In this document: positions 1 to 5,918 of the stretch, piece after piece
How positions within the stretch are numbered: position 1 is the first letter of the stretch
Layout: each line of letters starts with the position of its first letter
Assembly (NCBI GenBank): GCA_002383285.1
Contig: DFXU01000087.1
Span: 1 to 5,990, forward strand
Direction: 5' to 3'
Source: Caryophanales bacterium UBA4100
GTDB lineage: Bacteria > Bacillota > Bacilli > Paenibacillales > UBA4045
Length of the DNA: 5,990 nucleotides
Notes under the pieces: generated by a model
The model's database searches: none
Seen by the model: the letters and a program-made list of their open reading frames with translations, nothing else
Told to the model about the DNA's origin: nothing
Program-made: the position numbers and the translations under genes

Positions 1-84
1 GAATGACACTGCATCCATCTGGGGAATCCCGCTGCTGTTACTCCGAATCTCGATCAAATCATTCAGAAGGATGCAGTGTCATTC
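1..84. repeat. Inverted repeat at left window edge (arms 1-21 and 64-84)
   Basis: Bases 1-16 are the exact reverse complement of 69-84. After one mismatch (17 against 68), bases 18-21 (TCTG) pair with 64-67 (CAGA), giving 20 of 21 matches. The right arm lies inside conserved sulfatase coding sequence. The left arm introduces an in-frame TGA at 4-6 and does not keep the expected sulfatase residues. This fits a fold-back chimera at a read or contig end, primed by the TCTG/CAGA microhomology, better than a biological repeat. A real local inversion cannot be excluded. Confidence 0.85.
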
Positions 85-1419
85 AGTCAAGCTTACTGCC
101 AGAATCCAGTATGCACACCAAGCCGTTGCTCCTTTATGAGTGGCTGGTACCCACATGTACGCGGTCATCGAACCATGTTTCATATGATGAATCCGGATGA
201 GCCTGTGCTATTAAAGACGTTGAAGGATGAAGGTTACCATGTGTGGTGGGGTGGCAAGAACGACCTTGTCCCAGCGGAGAATGGATATGGCGAATATTGT
301 GATGTTAAATATAAACCGGATCGATCTCCCCCTCCAGGAACGCATCAGAATCAATCGTGGAGAGGCAGCTCTGACAGCGATAATTACTTCTCCTTCTATG
401 CAGGCAAGCTGGGGTCCTCTAAGCAAGATAGTGAATTTTATGACAGTGATTGGGCGAATGTGCTTGGAGCGATTGAGCAAATCAAGCATGTACCCGAGGA
501 TAAGCCTCTATGCATATATCTACCACTAGAGTATCCGCATCCGCCATATGGAGTGGAAGACCCGTGGTACAGCATGATTGACCGATCTATGCTGCCCGAA
601 CGCATTCTTGCTCCAGAAGGATGGCATGGAAAGCCTAGTATGCTAAAGGGCATTCATGAGAAGCAGAATTTGCAAGGCTGGTCGGAAGAACGATGGGCAG
701 AGCTGAGGGCTGTATATTACGGGATGTGCGCTCGAGTAGATCATCAATTTGGAATGGTTATGGATGCCCTGCGTGAAACAGGGATTTATGATGAAACCGC
801 TGTATTCTTCTTCTCAGACCATGGGGACTTTACCGGTGATTACGGGCTTGTTGAGAAGACGCAGAATACGTTCGAGGACTGTCTGACCCGAGTTCCGTTT
901 GTCGTTAAACCACCCAAGGGAGCTTCAATAGAGCCTGGGATCAACGATGCGATGATAGAGCTAATCGACTTCCCAGCAACCGTTGAAGCTTTGCTAGGTT
1001 TAAAGCCGCAGCATACTCACTTCGGACGCTCGCTGTTACCGCTTATTGCTGGAGAAACCGGGTTACACCGTGATGCGGTGTTCTGTGAAGGGGGCCGGAT
1101 ACATGGCGAGGATCACTGTAAGGAGATGGATGGACCTACCGACTCTGATTTCCTATATTACCCGAGACTCAGCTATCAGTGGGGAGAGGGACCTGAGCAT
1201 ACGAAAGCAGTAATGTGTCGCACGAAGGACTACAAATACGTACGAAGACTATATGAAATGGATGAATTATATGATCTGAATCAAGATCCGCATGAGCTCG
1301 TGAATCGTATTGATGATCCTACTCTAGCTGAGGTATTGTTGACTTTGAAGGATCGACTGTTGACCTTCTACCAGGAAACAGGTGATGTCGTTCCTCATAA
1401 GGCGCATAAACGTAATTAG
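7..1419 (+). CDS. Formylglycine-dependent sulfatase, 5' end missing
   Basis: This hydrolase should remove sulfate esters from a carbohydrate or similar substrate, using a formylglycine made post-translationally from the Cys of a CxPSR motif. That motif is plain here (CTPSR, Cys codon 112-114) in the context AYCQNPVCTPSRCSFMSGW. Other family marks are the upstream TPNLD block (near 43-57), a GYHVWWGGKNDL block (232-267) supplying the active-site Lys, YPHPPY (His 538-540), SDHGD (Asp 817-819 and His 820-822, metal ligands) and a late Lys (856-858) in GLVEK. The first metal-binding acidic residues normally near the N terminus are off the window, so roughly 25-40 residues are missing and a signal peptide cannot be judged. 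A GTG at 76 is in frame, but homology clearly continues upstream of it, so it is not the true start. The TGA at 4-6 sits in a suspected fold-back artefact, so I do not call a pseudogene. In signature 2 the usual His after GK is Asp (KND). Substrate unknown. It is followed by a GH116 gene 106 bp downstream, probably in the same catabolic unit. Confidence 0.93.
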   Translation, partial: HCIHLGNPAAVTPNLDQIIQKDAVSFSQAYCQNPVCTPSRCSFMSGWYPHVRGHRTMFHMMNPDEPVLLKTLKDEGYHVWWGGKNDLVPAENGYGEYCDVKYKPDRSPPPGTHQNQSWRGSSDSDNYFSFYAGKLGSSKQDSEFYDSDWANVLGAIEQIKHVPEDKPLCIYLPLEYPHPPYGVEDPWYSMIDRSMLPERILAPEGWHGKPSMLKGIHEKQNLQGWSEERWAELRAVYYGMCARVDHQFGMVMDALRETGIYDETAVFFFSDHGDFTGDYGLVEKTQNTFEDCLTRVPFVVKPPKGASIEPGINDAMIELIDFPATVEALLGLKPQHTHFGRSLLPLIAGETGLHRDAVFCEGGRIHGEDHCKEMDGPTDSDFLYYPRLSYQWGEGPEHTKAVMCRTKDYKYVRRLYEMDELYDLNQDPHELVNRIDDPTLAEVLLTLKDRLLTFYQETGDVVPHKAHKRN

Positions 1420-1433
1420 AATAAGGCCATCGC

Positions 1434-1447
1434 TCGATCATGATCGA
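1434..1447. promoter_or_regulatory. 14-bp perfect palindrome between sulfatase and GH116 genes
   Basis: TCGATCATGATCGA is perfectly self-complementary and lies 15 bp after the sulfatase stop. A second small dyad, ATGCT-AG-AGCAT (1462-1473), follows. There is no T-tract, so this is not a convincing terminator. It could be an operator controlling the GH116 gene or a chance palindrome. No regulator family is suggested by the sequence. Confidence 0.3.
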
Positions 1448-1525
1448 ATGCACCTAGGCGTATGCTAGAGCATTCTATAATGATCAATCCATAACTGTTC
1501 AACCGAATTAAAGGAGCTGGAGTAT

Positions 1526-3985
1526 ATGGTATTCTCACACAAGCAATTGTATAATACGGATCCTCAAAGGACGTTTTCCGGGCAGGCCTCGGAGGCAGCT
1601 TTTCTATTAGGAGGCATAGGTACAGGTAATGTATCCCTTGGTAGTCGTGGTGAGCTAAGGGATTGGGAAATTTTTAATCGTCCCGGAAAGGGCTGTAATC
1701 TGCCAAATACCTTCTTTGCCATATGGGCTAAGGAAGAAGGGCAGGATGCAATTGCTAAGGTTCTAGAATCCAAGATTAATCCTCCACACAGCTTATCACA
1801 TGGTTACCATCCAGCTACGGGAGCCGGACTTCCTCGGATGCAAGCTTCAAGTATGTGCGGTGAGTATCCCATCGTTCGGGTAGAGTTTGAGGATTCAGAT
1901 ATGCCTGTACAGGTTTCGTTGGAGGCTTATACACCGTTCATTCCACTTAACGCCAATGATTCTGGAATCCCAGGTGCTGTAATCACATATCGGGTTACGA
2001 ATATCTCGGATCGATCGGTGGACATTACGCTGGCAGGATCCCTTATCAATCCAATAGGTGGCGTCGACTATGATCCCTTTGGTAATTTGAAGCTATCGAG
2101 CTCGGGACAGAACATTAACGAATTTAAGCAAAATAATGGGGTTAGCGGTCTGTTCCTTCATTCTCAAAAATATGCGATAACGGATTTGAAGTATGGGAAT
2201 ATGTCTCTAGTTACTACGAATGAGCATACTACCTATAAAACAGCCTGGCTGCGTGGTGCTTGGTTCGACTTCCTTCAGGAGTTCTGGAATGACTTCACTG
2301 ATGACGGTAGGCTCGAGGATCTCGGATATACTACACCGTCAGATGATAGAAATACGGATACGGGCTCTTTAGGTGTGTGCGAAACAATCGCTCCAGGGGA
2401 AACGAAAGAAATTCGCTTCATACTAACCTGGTATTTCCCGAATCGGATCAATGGCTGGAGTGAGTCCGTCAGTGTGAAGGAGGATGGAAGGAAAGTCGCA
2501 AAAAATCATTATTCCAATTTCTATGATAGCTCATGGGCGGTCGCAGAATACCTAGTACATCATTCAGAACGATTGGAGAAGGAGACGTATCTATTCCATA
2601 GTGCCTTGTTTGGTAGCACTCTACCAGATTATGTTCTTGACGCCCTGTCCTCCAATATAACTGTCATTCGGAGCACAACCTGTTTCTGGCTAGAGAATGG
2701 GAGGTTCTTAGGCTATGAGGGCTGCTTTGATGATGGGGGCTGCTGTGATGGGAACTGCACGCATGTATGGAACTATGCGCAAACAGCGGCCTTTCTATTC
2801 CCAACGTTAGAACAGAATATGAGGCGAACTGAATACTTAGAGGAAGTTCACGAGGATGGGAAGATGGATTTCCGTGCGCTGAAACTGTTCGATACGGAAT
2901 GGATATGGCATGGGCAAACTGCACCTGCCGCGGCGGATGGGCAGATGGGTACGATTATGCGTGCTTACAGAGAATGGAAGCTGTCTGGGGACAATGACTT
3001 TCTACTAGAGATATGGCCTTCGATCAAGAAGACGCTTAAATATGCGTTGATTCATTGGGATACGGATGGAGACATGGTCTTCGATGGCGTTCAACACAAT
3101 ACGTATGATATTGAGTTCTATGGACCCAATCCATTGACCGGGATTTTCTTCCTCGGTGCTTTACGGGCAGGAGAAGAAATGGCCAAGCATCTTGGGGATG
3201 GGGACACTGCGAATCAATACCGTGAAGTCTTTGACCAAAGCTCACAGCGGCTTGATGAATTAATGTGGAATGGCGAGTACTATGTACAGATATTAGAGGA
3301 TGTTGATACATACAAGTACCAGCATGGAATAGGCTGCCTATCGGATCAGATGCTAGGTCAGCAGCTAGCTCACCTGTATGGTCTCGGTTATTTGCTCCCA
3401 CAGGATAAGGTGAAGAGTGCGGTAGGGGCAATCTTCAAGCATAACTTTAAGGAGGATTTCTCCAATCATGCCAATTGCCAGCGTGTGTATGTTCTGAATG
3501 ATGAAAAAGGATTATTGCTATGTTCATGGCCAGATGGAGGCCGTCCACGACTTCCCTTCGTCTACTCCGATGAGGTCTGGACTGGCATAGAATATCATGT
3601 AGCGACACATCTCATATATGAAGGCTTCCTCGATGAAGGACTAACGATCGTAAAGGCACTTCGTGATCGGCATGACGGAATTCGGCGTAATCCATGGGAC
3701 GAAGTGGAATGCGGGCACCACTATGCTCGTTCGATGTCCAGCTGGGGTTTACTCATTGCATTAAGCGGCTTCAAGTATGATATGGTGCAGCGCACAATGG
3801 AATTTACGCCAGTAATTTATCAAGATCGATTCACCTCATTCTGGAGCACCGGTCTTGCTTGGGGTACTTACTCCCAAAGGAAGAATCAGGAAGGGGAATT
3901 TGAAATGGAGGTTAAGGTTCTCTATGGTGACATGAAGGGAGTTAAGGTTTACGCTTGTGGTAAGGAATGTACATTAATAATCTAA
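1526..3985 (+). CDS. GH116 family glycosidase (beta-glucosidase / GBA2-like)
   Basis: An 819-residue enzyme of glycoside hydrolase family 116, whose known members are retaining beta-glucosidases, beta-xylosidases, N-acetylglucosaminidases and the non-lysosomal glucosylceramidase GBA2. The N-terminal beta-sandwich domain (about residues 20-330) opens with LLGGIGTGNVSLGSRGELRD (28-46 region) and IFNRPGKG. The C-terminal alpha-barrel domain (PF04685/DUF608, about 365-775) carries GYEG (396-399), GNCTHVWNYAQ (409-419), NTYD (525-528) and RNPWDEVECGHHYARSMSSWG (near 720-739). Asp528 of NTYD matches the family acid/base. Glu398 is the best candidate nucleophile by motif and by its 130-residue spacing to Asp528, but this is inference. 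Glu726 and Arg735 have the same spacing as sugar-binding Glu/Arg residues described in a bacterial GH116. No signal peptide or membrane segment is visible, so it is probably cytoplasmic. The ATG at 1526 is supported by AAGGAG at 1511-1516, nine bases upstream. The length is full for the family. Exact sugar specificity cannot be read from sequence. Confidence 0.95.
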   Translation: MVFSHKQLYNTDPQRTFSGQASEAAFLLGGIGTGNVSLGSRGELRDWEIFNRPGKGCNLPNTFFAIWAKEEGQDAIAKVLESKINPPHSLSHGYHPATGAGLPRMQASSMCGEYPIVRVEFEDSDMPVQVSLEAYTPFIPLNANDSGIPGAVITYRVTNISDRSVDITLAGSLINPIGGVDYDPFGNLKLSSSGQNINEFKQNNGVSGLFLHSQKYAITDLKYGNMSLVTTNEHTTYKTAWLRGAWFDFLQEFWNDFTDDGRLEDLGYTTPSDDRNTDTGSLGVCETIAPGETKEIRFILTWYFPNRINGWSESVSVKEDGRKVAKNHYSNFYDSSWAVAEYLVHHSERLEKETYLFHSALFGSTLPDYVLDALSSNITVIRSTTCFWLENGRFLGYEGCFDDGGCCDGNCTHVWNYAQTAAFLFPTLEQNMRRTEYLEEVHEDGKMDFRALKLFDTEWIWHGQTAPAAADGQMGTIMRAYREWKLSGDNDFLLEIWPSIKKTLKYALIHWDTDGDMVFDGVQHNTYDIEFYGPNPLTGIFFLGALRAGEEMAKHLGDGDTANQYREVFDQSSQRLDELMWNGEYYVQILEDVDTYKYQHGIGCLSDQMLGQQLAHLYGLGYLLPQDKVKSAVGAIFKHNFKEDFSNHANCQRVYVLNDEKGLLLCSWPDGGRPRLPFVYSDEVWTGIEYHVATHLIYEGFLDEGLTIVKALRDRHDGIRRNPWDEVECGHHYARSMSSWGLLIALSGFKYDMVQRTMEFTPVIYQDRFTSFWSTGLAWGTYSQRKNQEGEFEMEVKVLYGDMKGVKVYACGKECTLII

Positions 3986-4019
3986 ATTTATAAGTTTTAT
4001 CTTAAGTTTATTCAGATGC

Positions 4020-4050
4020 GTCCTGGCAAACGAATGTATTTGGCCGGGAC
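4020..4050 (+). terminator. Terminator-like hairpin downstream of GH116 gene
   Basis: G4020-C4027 pairs with G4043-C4050 (8 pairs including one G-T wobble). After one mismatch, AA/TT adds two more pairs, leaving a loop of about nine bases. It lies 35 bp after the GH116 stop. The bases after it (CATAGGCTTGTTG) lack a real T-tract, so it may be an RNA 3'-end stabiliser or a weak terminator rather than a strong intrinsic one. Confidence 0.4.
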
Positions 4051-4069
4051 CATAGGCTTGTTGATGATT

Positions 4070-4256
4070 TAACATTATATCGAGTGGCTAAACCTTAGAA
4101 AGTTGCAGCACAATCAAGCGTAACGTTATATCGAGTGGTTAAATGTATGTATTGAGCGACTGTGCTGCGGAATGGTTCAATTAACCACTCCTAATGTGGC
4201 TATACGGTTGAAGATGATCATTTGATCTGAAACTAGCCACTCGAGAAGGGGTTATA
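4070..4256. repeat. Four-copy motif array with dyad symmetry and 51-52 bp period
   Basis: Two direct copies, 4070-4092 and 4121-4143, share 21 of 23 bases (consensus TAACRTTATATCGAGTGGYTAAA). Two reverse-strand copies follow at 4181-4197 (ACATTAGGAGTGGTTAA when read on the minus strand) and 4234-4256 (TAAC-N6-TCGAGTGGCTA). The GAGTGG cores start at 4082, 4133, 4185 and 4237, that is 51, 52 and 52 bp apart, about five helical turns each. The outer pair (4080-4090 with 4234-4244) is an 11-bp perfect inverted repeat and the inner pair (4133-4142 with 4181-4190) a 10-bp one. A crossing inverted repeat joins 4105-4115 to 4158-4168 (10 of 11), and a partial forward copy GTGGCTA lies at 4196-4202. 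There is no ORF of note. It could be a small non-autonomous palindromic element, a set of protein-binding sites or a structured RNA. Confidence 0.7.
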
Positions 4257-4319
4257 CCTACACTACACCCATTTCCCGACTAACTCCACAATTGCAAGTG
4301 TTCGGCAGAGTTTGGTAGC

Positions 4320-4360
4320 ATACACTGTAGACCGGCCAACTTGGCCGGTCTACAGTGTGT
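4320..4360. terminator. 18-bp perfect inverted repeat between convergent genes (likely bidirectional terminator)
   Basis: Bases 4322-4339 pair perfectly with 4341-4358 around a single central C, and 4320/4321 with 4360/4359 extend it by one A-T pair and one wobble. The inner part, GACCGGCC, is GC-rich. It sits 7 bp beyond the stop of the minus-strand stress gene and downstream of the + strand GH116 gene, the usual place for a shared terminator. Neither side has a clean T-run (the + side is only moderately T-rich, TGTGTTGTCCTTCT), so termination efficiency is uncertain. An operator or replication-related palindrome is less likely by position. Confidence 0.6.
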
Positions 4361-4367
4361 TGTCCTT

Positions 4368-4775
4368 CTATATCCAAGGCCAGTAGTACGTGATCTTGGG
4401 ATCATATTCATTCAGATGGTAGGAGATGCCGCCCCAAGCGACAATGACTACCAGTCCCTTGTCCAGCTCACGCTCTAACTGTTCTGCATGCTCCTCGCTT
4501 ATACCAACGCTACGTAGCTTGGCTCGTAGCTCGTCTCCCTTGGATCGAAACAGATTGGCAATCGCTGTGATCGGTCCCTCTTCTAGGATACCAATCTTCG
4601 TTGCATCGGTATGCTCGCTGATATGGTCTGTTCTACGTTCATCGTGCGCAATAACGAATAAATTGCCTTTGGCATAGCCTTCGTTCACCAATTCTTCGAG
4701 CTTCTCTCGAACCTCTAGAACATTGTTCACCGTCAGAACTTTGGTTTGTTCAATGACATGACTTGGATGACTCAT
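4368..4775 (-). CDS. YflT/GspM-like general stress protein (17M-type domain)
   Basis: A 135-residue soluble protein resembling the YflT / general stress protein 17M family (PF11181), small proteins induced by general stress in Bacillus with no established biochemical activity. The family-like pattern is the N-terminal VLTVNNVLEVREKLEELVNEGY strand-helix unit, then a NLFVIAHDERRTDHISEHT block, a central helical part (residues about 58-98, GDELRAKLRSVGISEEHAEQ), and a closing strand KGLVVIVAW. The tail, YDPKITYYWPWI, is unusually aromatic. There are no membrane segments or signal peptide. The ATG (4773-4775) is set by AAGGAGG at 4784-4790 on the minus strand, eight bases upstream. It converges with the GH116 gene and diverges from the aeRF1-like gene. 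I saw no clear SigB-type promoter, so stress induction is inferred only from the family. Confidence 0.82.
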   Translation of the reverse strand: MSHPSHVIEQTKVLTVNNVLEVREKLEELVNEGYAKGNLFVIAHDERRTDHISEHTDATKIGILEEGPITAIANLFRSKGDELRAKLRSVGISEEHAEQLERELDKGLVVIVAWGGISYHLNEYDPKITYYWPWI

Positions 4776-4807
4776 TGTTCATTCCTCCTTTTGGGGTGAT
4801 AAGTATA

Positions 4808-4836
4808 AGTGTAGGGGATTCTCCTAGGAGGGACAA
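4808..4836 (-). promoter_or_regulatory. Candidate sigma-A promoter for the stress protein gene, with CTCCTAGGAG palindrome in the spacer
   Basis: Read on the minus strand, TTGTCC (4831-4836) and TACACT (4808-4813) are separated by 17 bases and each match the sigma-A consensus at four of six positions. They lie about 20-45 bases upstream of the ribosome binding site. The spacer contains the perfect 10-bp palindrome CTCCTAGGAG (4821-4830), a possible operator position. An alternative -10, TATACT, is just downstream at 4802-4807 but lacks a matching -35. This is a weak match only. Confidence 0.35.
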
Positions 4837-4925
4837 CTGGGCTATGAAGACTTCTCGTTGTCTCTCGTACTCTATTCTAGAAGCAGAAGCGCTCACATCG
4901 GCATCTCGCAATATTCCGCCACAAT

Positions 4926-5015
4926 AGTCAAAGATACTGGAAAATCGTAGATATGCAAGTCGCATATACGGGTTAATAATAGAATACGGGAGTCGGAGAT
5001 ACTAGTAAACCGTAG
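4926..5015. repeat. Imperfect 25-bp direct repeat in the divergent control region
   Basis: Copies at 4926-4950 and 4991-5015 share 20 of 25 bases, including AGATACT and CGTAG, with starts 65 bp apart. Between them are the inverted repeat ATATGC-AAGTC-GCATAT (4951-4967) and two ATACGGG heptamers (4966-4972 and 4984-4990). The position, upstream of both divergent genes, suits binding sites for a shared regulator, but a decayed duplication is equally possible. No coding sequence is supported here. Confidence 0.5.
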
Positions 5016-5034
5016 CATGTGGGTTGACGAGTCC

Positions 5035-5063
5035 CTGAACCTATCAAATATCTATGCTATAAT
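5035..5063 (+). promoter_or_regulatory. Extended -10 sigma-A promoter for the aeRF1-like gene
   Basis: A perfect TATAAT at 5058-5063 is preceded by TGC (5055-5057), an extended -10 element. At 17-bp spacing the -35 position is CTGAAC (5035-5040), a poor match, which is common when an extended -10 is present. A better TTGACG at 5024-5029 is 28 bp from the -10, too far to be its partner. Transcription would start near 5070, giving a leader of about 48 bases. Confidence 0.7.
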
Positions 5064-5073
5064 AGAGTGACTC

Positions 5074-5088
5074 TTCTCGAGAATTCTC
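5074..5088 (+). promoter_or_regulatory. Overlapping palindromes in the leader of the aeRF1-like gene
   Basis: TTCTCGAGAATTCTC is an alternating run TTCTC-GAGAA-TTCTC. It forms two overlapping 10-bp palindromes, TTCTCGAGAA (5074-5083) and GAGAATTCTC (5079-5088). It lies just after the predicted transcription start and before the ribosome binding site at 5101-5108, a typical place for a repressor operator or a small leader hairpin. The binding protein is unknown. Confidence 0.4.
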
Positions 5089-5117
5089 TTTCGGGAAAAC
5101 AAAGGAGGTAGTCATTT

Positions 5118-5912
5118 TTGAAGATAAAAGATCAGATTGTGAAATTGAGTCAGTTGGACATTGCGCAGGAAGGTCGGTTATTAACAATCTACATGAATAC
5201 CGAACCTAATGGGAGCAAACAGGATGCTTGGAAAACTCGTATGAAGAACGGTCTGAAACGTCTTGGTGAATATTCAGAAGCCGAAGGCGGTAAGGAACAG
5301 ATCAGGCAGTATCAACAGCTTCAGCAATTAGTTGAGAGAACGATTGATGACAACATCTTGGATATGAAGAGAAGCTGGGTACTTATTGCAGGTGCTGCGT
5401 CAGGATTACTATTCTTTGAGAAGCTGCAGGTGCCTGTCACGAATGCTTTCTACTGGGAGGACAGACTGCACCTCGAGGAATTGCATGAATTAATGAACGT
5501 ATACCCACCGATCGGCATTGTTCAGGTGGGTGGTGAAGAAGTTACTGTTACAAGTAGCTTTCTTGGTGAGATGGAACAGAAATGGGAGTATGAATGGGAC
5601 TTAGAGCAAGAGGATTGGCGGGAATTTAAAGGAATAGCTCATGCTAATCGTGTTGCGTCAGGATCTAGTCATAAGGAACGGTATAACGATCGGTTTGAGG
5701 AAAATCGTGTACGCTGGCTTAAGGGCTTATGTCCAATACTTGAGAAGCATGGTAAGCAGAATATGTGGGATGAAATCATTCTTACGGGTGAGAAGAATTT
5801 AACTACAATCGTATCCCAGGAAATGAATTTTGATTCTACGAGAATCCTACCGAAAAATTTGAATGGTAACCCATCACATCAGGTGCTTCAAGCTGTATAT
5901 GCCAGCATGTGA
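5118..5912 (+). CDS. Bacterial aeRF1-type release-factor-like protein (VLRF1/baeRF family)
   Basis: A 264-residue soluble protein that resembles Firmicute members of the bacterial archaeo-eukaryotic release factor 1 superfamily (baeRF/VLRF1), predicted ribosome-associated proteins in translation termination or ribosome rescue. Visible features are an N-terminal strand unit GRLLTIYMNTEPNG (residues about 19-32), a charged helical stretch (33-77), a strand block SWVLIAGAASGLLFFEKLQVPV, a mid-domain PPIGIVQVGGEEVTV, an acidic-aromatic segment EWDLEQEDWREFKG, and a C-terminal domain starting near 180. There is no GGQ. The loop expected to carry the peptidyl-tRNA hydrolysis motif appears to be SGSSHKERYNDRF (181-193), as in degenerate family members. 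The TTG at 5118 is chosen because AAAGGAGG (5101-5108) lies nine bases upstream and no ATG fits. It is monocistronic, with its own promoter and terminator. The family call rests on overall sequence character and loop position, without a search. Confidence 0.75.
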   Translation: MKIKDQIVKLSQLDIAQEGRLLTIYMNTEPNGSKQDAWKTRMKNGLKRLGEYSEAEGGKEQIRQYQQLQQLVERTIDDNILDMKRSWVLIAGAASGLLFFEKLQVPVTNAFYWEDRLHLEELHELMNVYPPIGIVQVGGEEVTVTSSFLGEMEQKWEYEWDLEQEDWREFKGIAHANRVASGSSHKERYNDRFEENRVRWLKGLCPILEKHGKQNMWDEIILTGEKNLTTIVSQEMNFDSTRILPKNLNGNPSHQVLQAVYASM

Positions 5913-5918
5913 GCTGAT

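Noticed and set aside
76..78. GTG as the true sulfatase start
   Set aside because: Conserved sulfatase sequence (LGNPAAVTPNLD and following) continues in frame upstream of it, and no ribosome binding site precedes it.
1476..1481. Perfect TATAAT as a possible internal promoter for the GH116 gene
   Set aside because: At 17-bp spacing the -35 position is CCTAGG, with no TGn extension, so there is no supporting element. A co-transcript with the sulfatase is as likely.
2664..3431. Minus-strand ORFs (86 and 131 codons) inside the GH116 gene
   Set aside because: They are shadows of a clearly coding + strand gene, rich in His, Ser and Pro, with no domain or ribosome binding site support.
4070..4256. 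CRISPR-like array
   Set aside because: The copies change orientation, there are only four, they diverge from one another, and there is no leader or cas gene nearby.
4750..4965. 71-codon minus-strand ORF overlapping the start of the stress protein gene
   Set aside because: It has no ribosome binding site upstream of its ATG and no recognisable domain. It overlaps the real gene's start and ribosome binding site and spans the repeat-rich control region. It is most likely chance.
5024..5029. TTGACG as the -35 box of the aeRF1-like gene promoter
   Set aside because: It is 28 bp from the TATAAT, well outside the 16-18 bp range for sigma-A.
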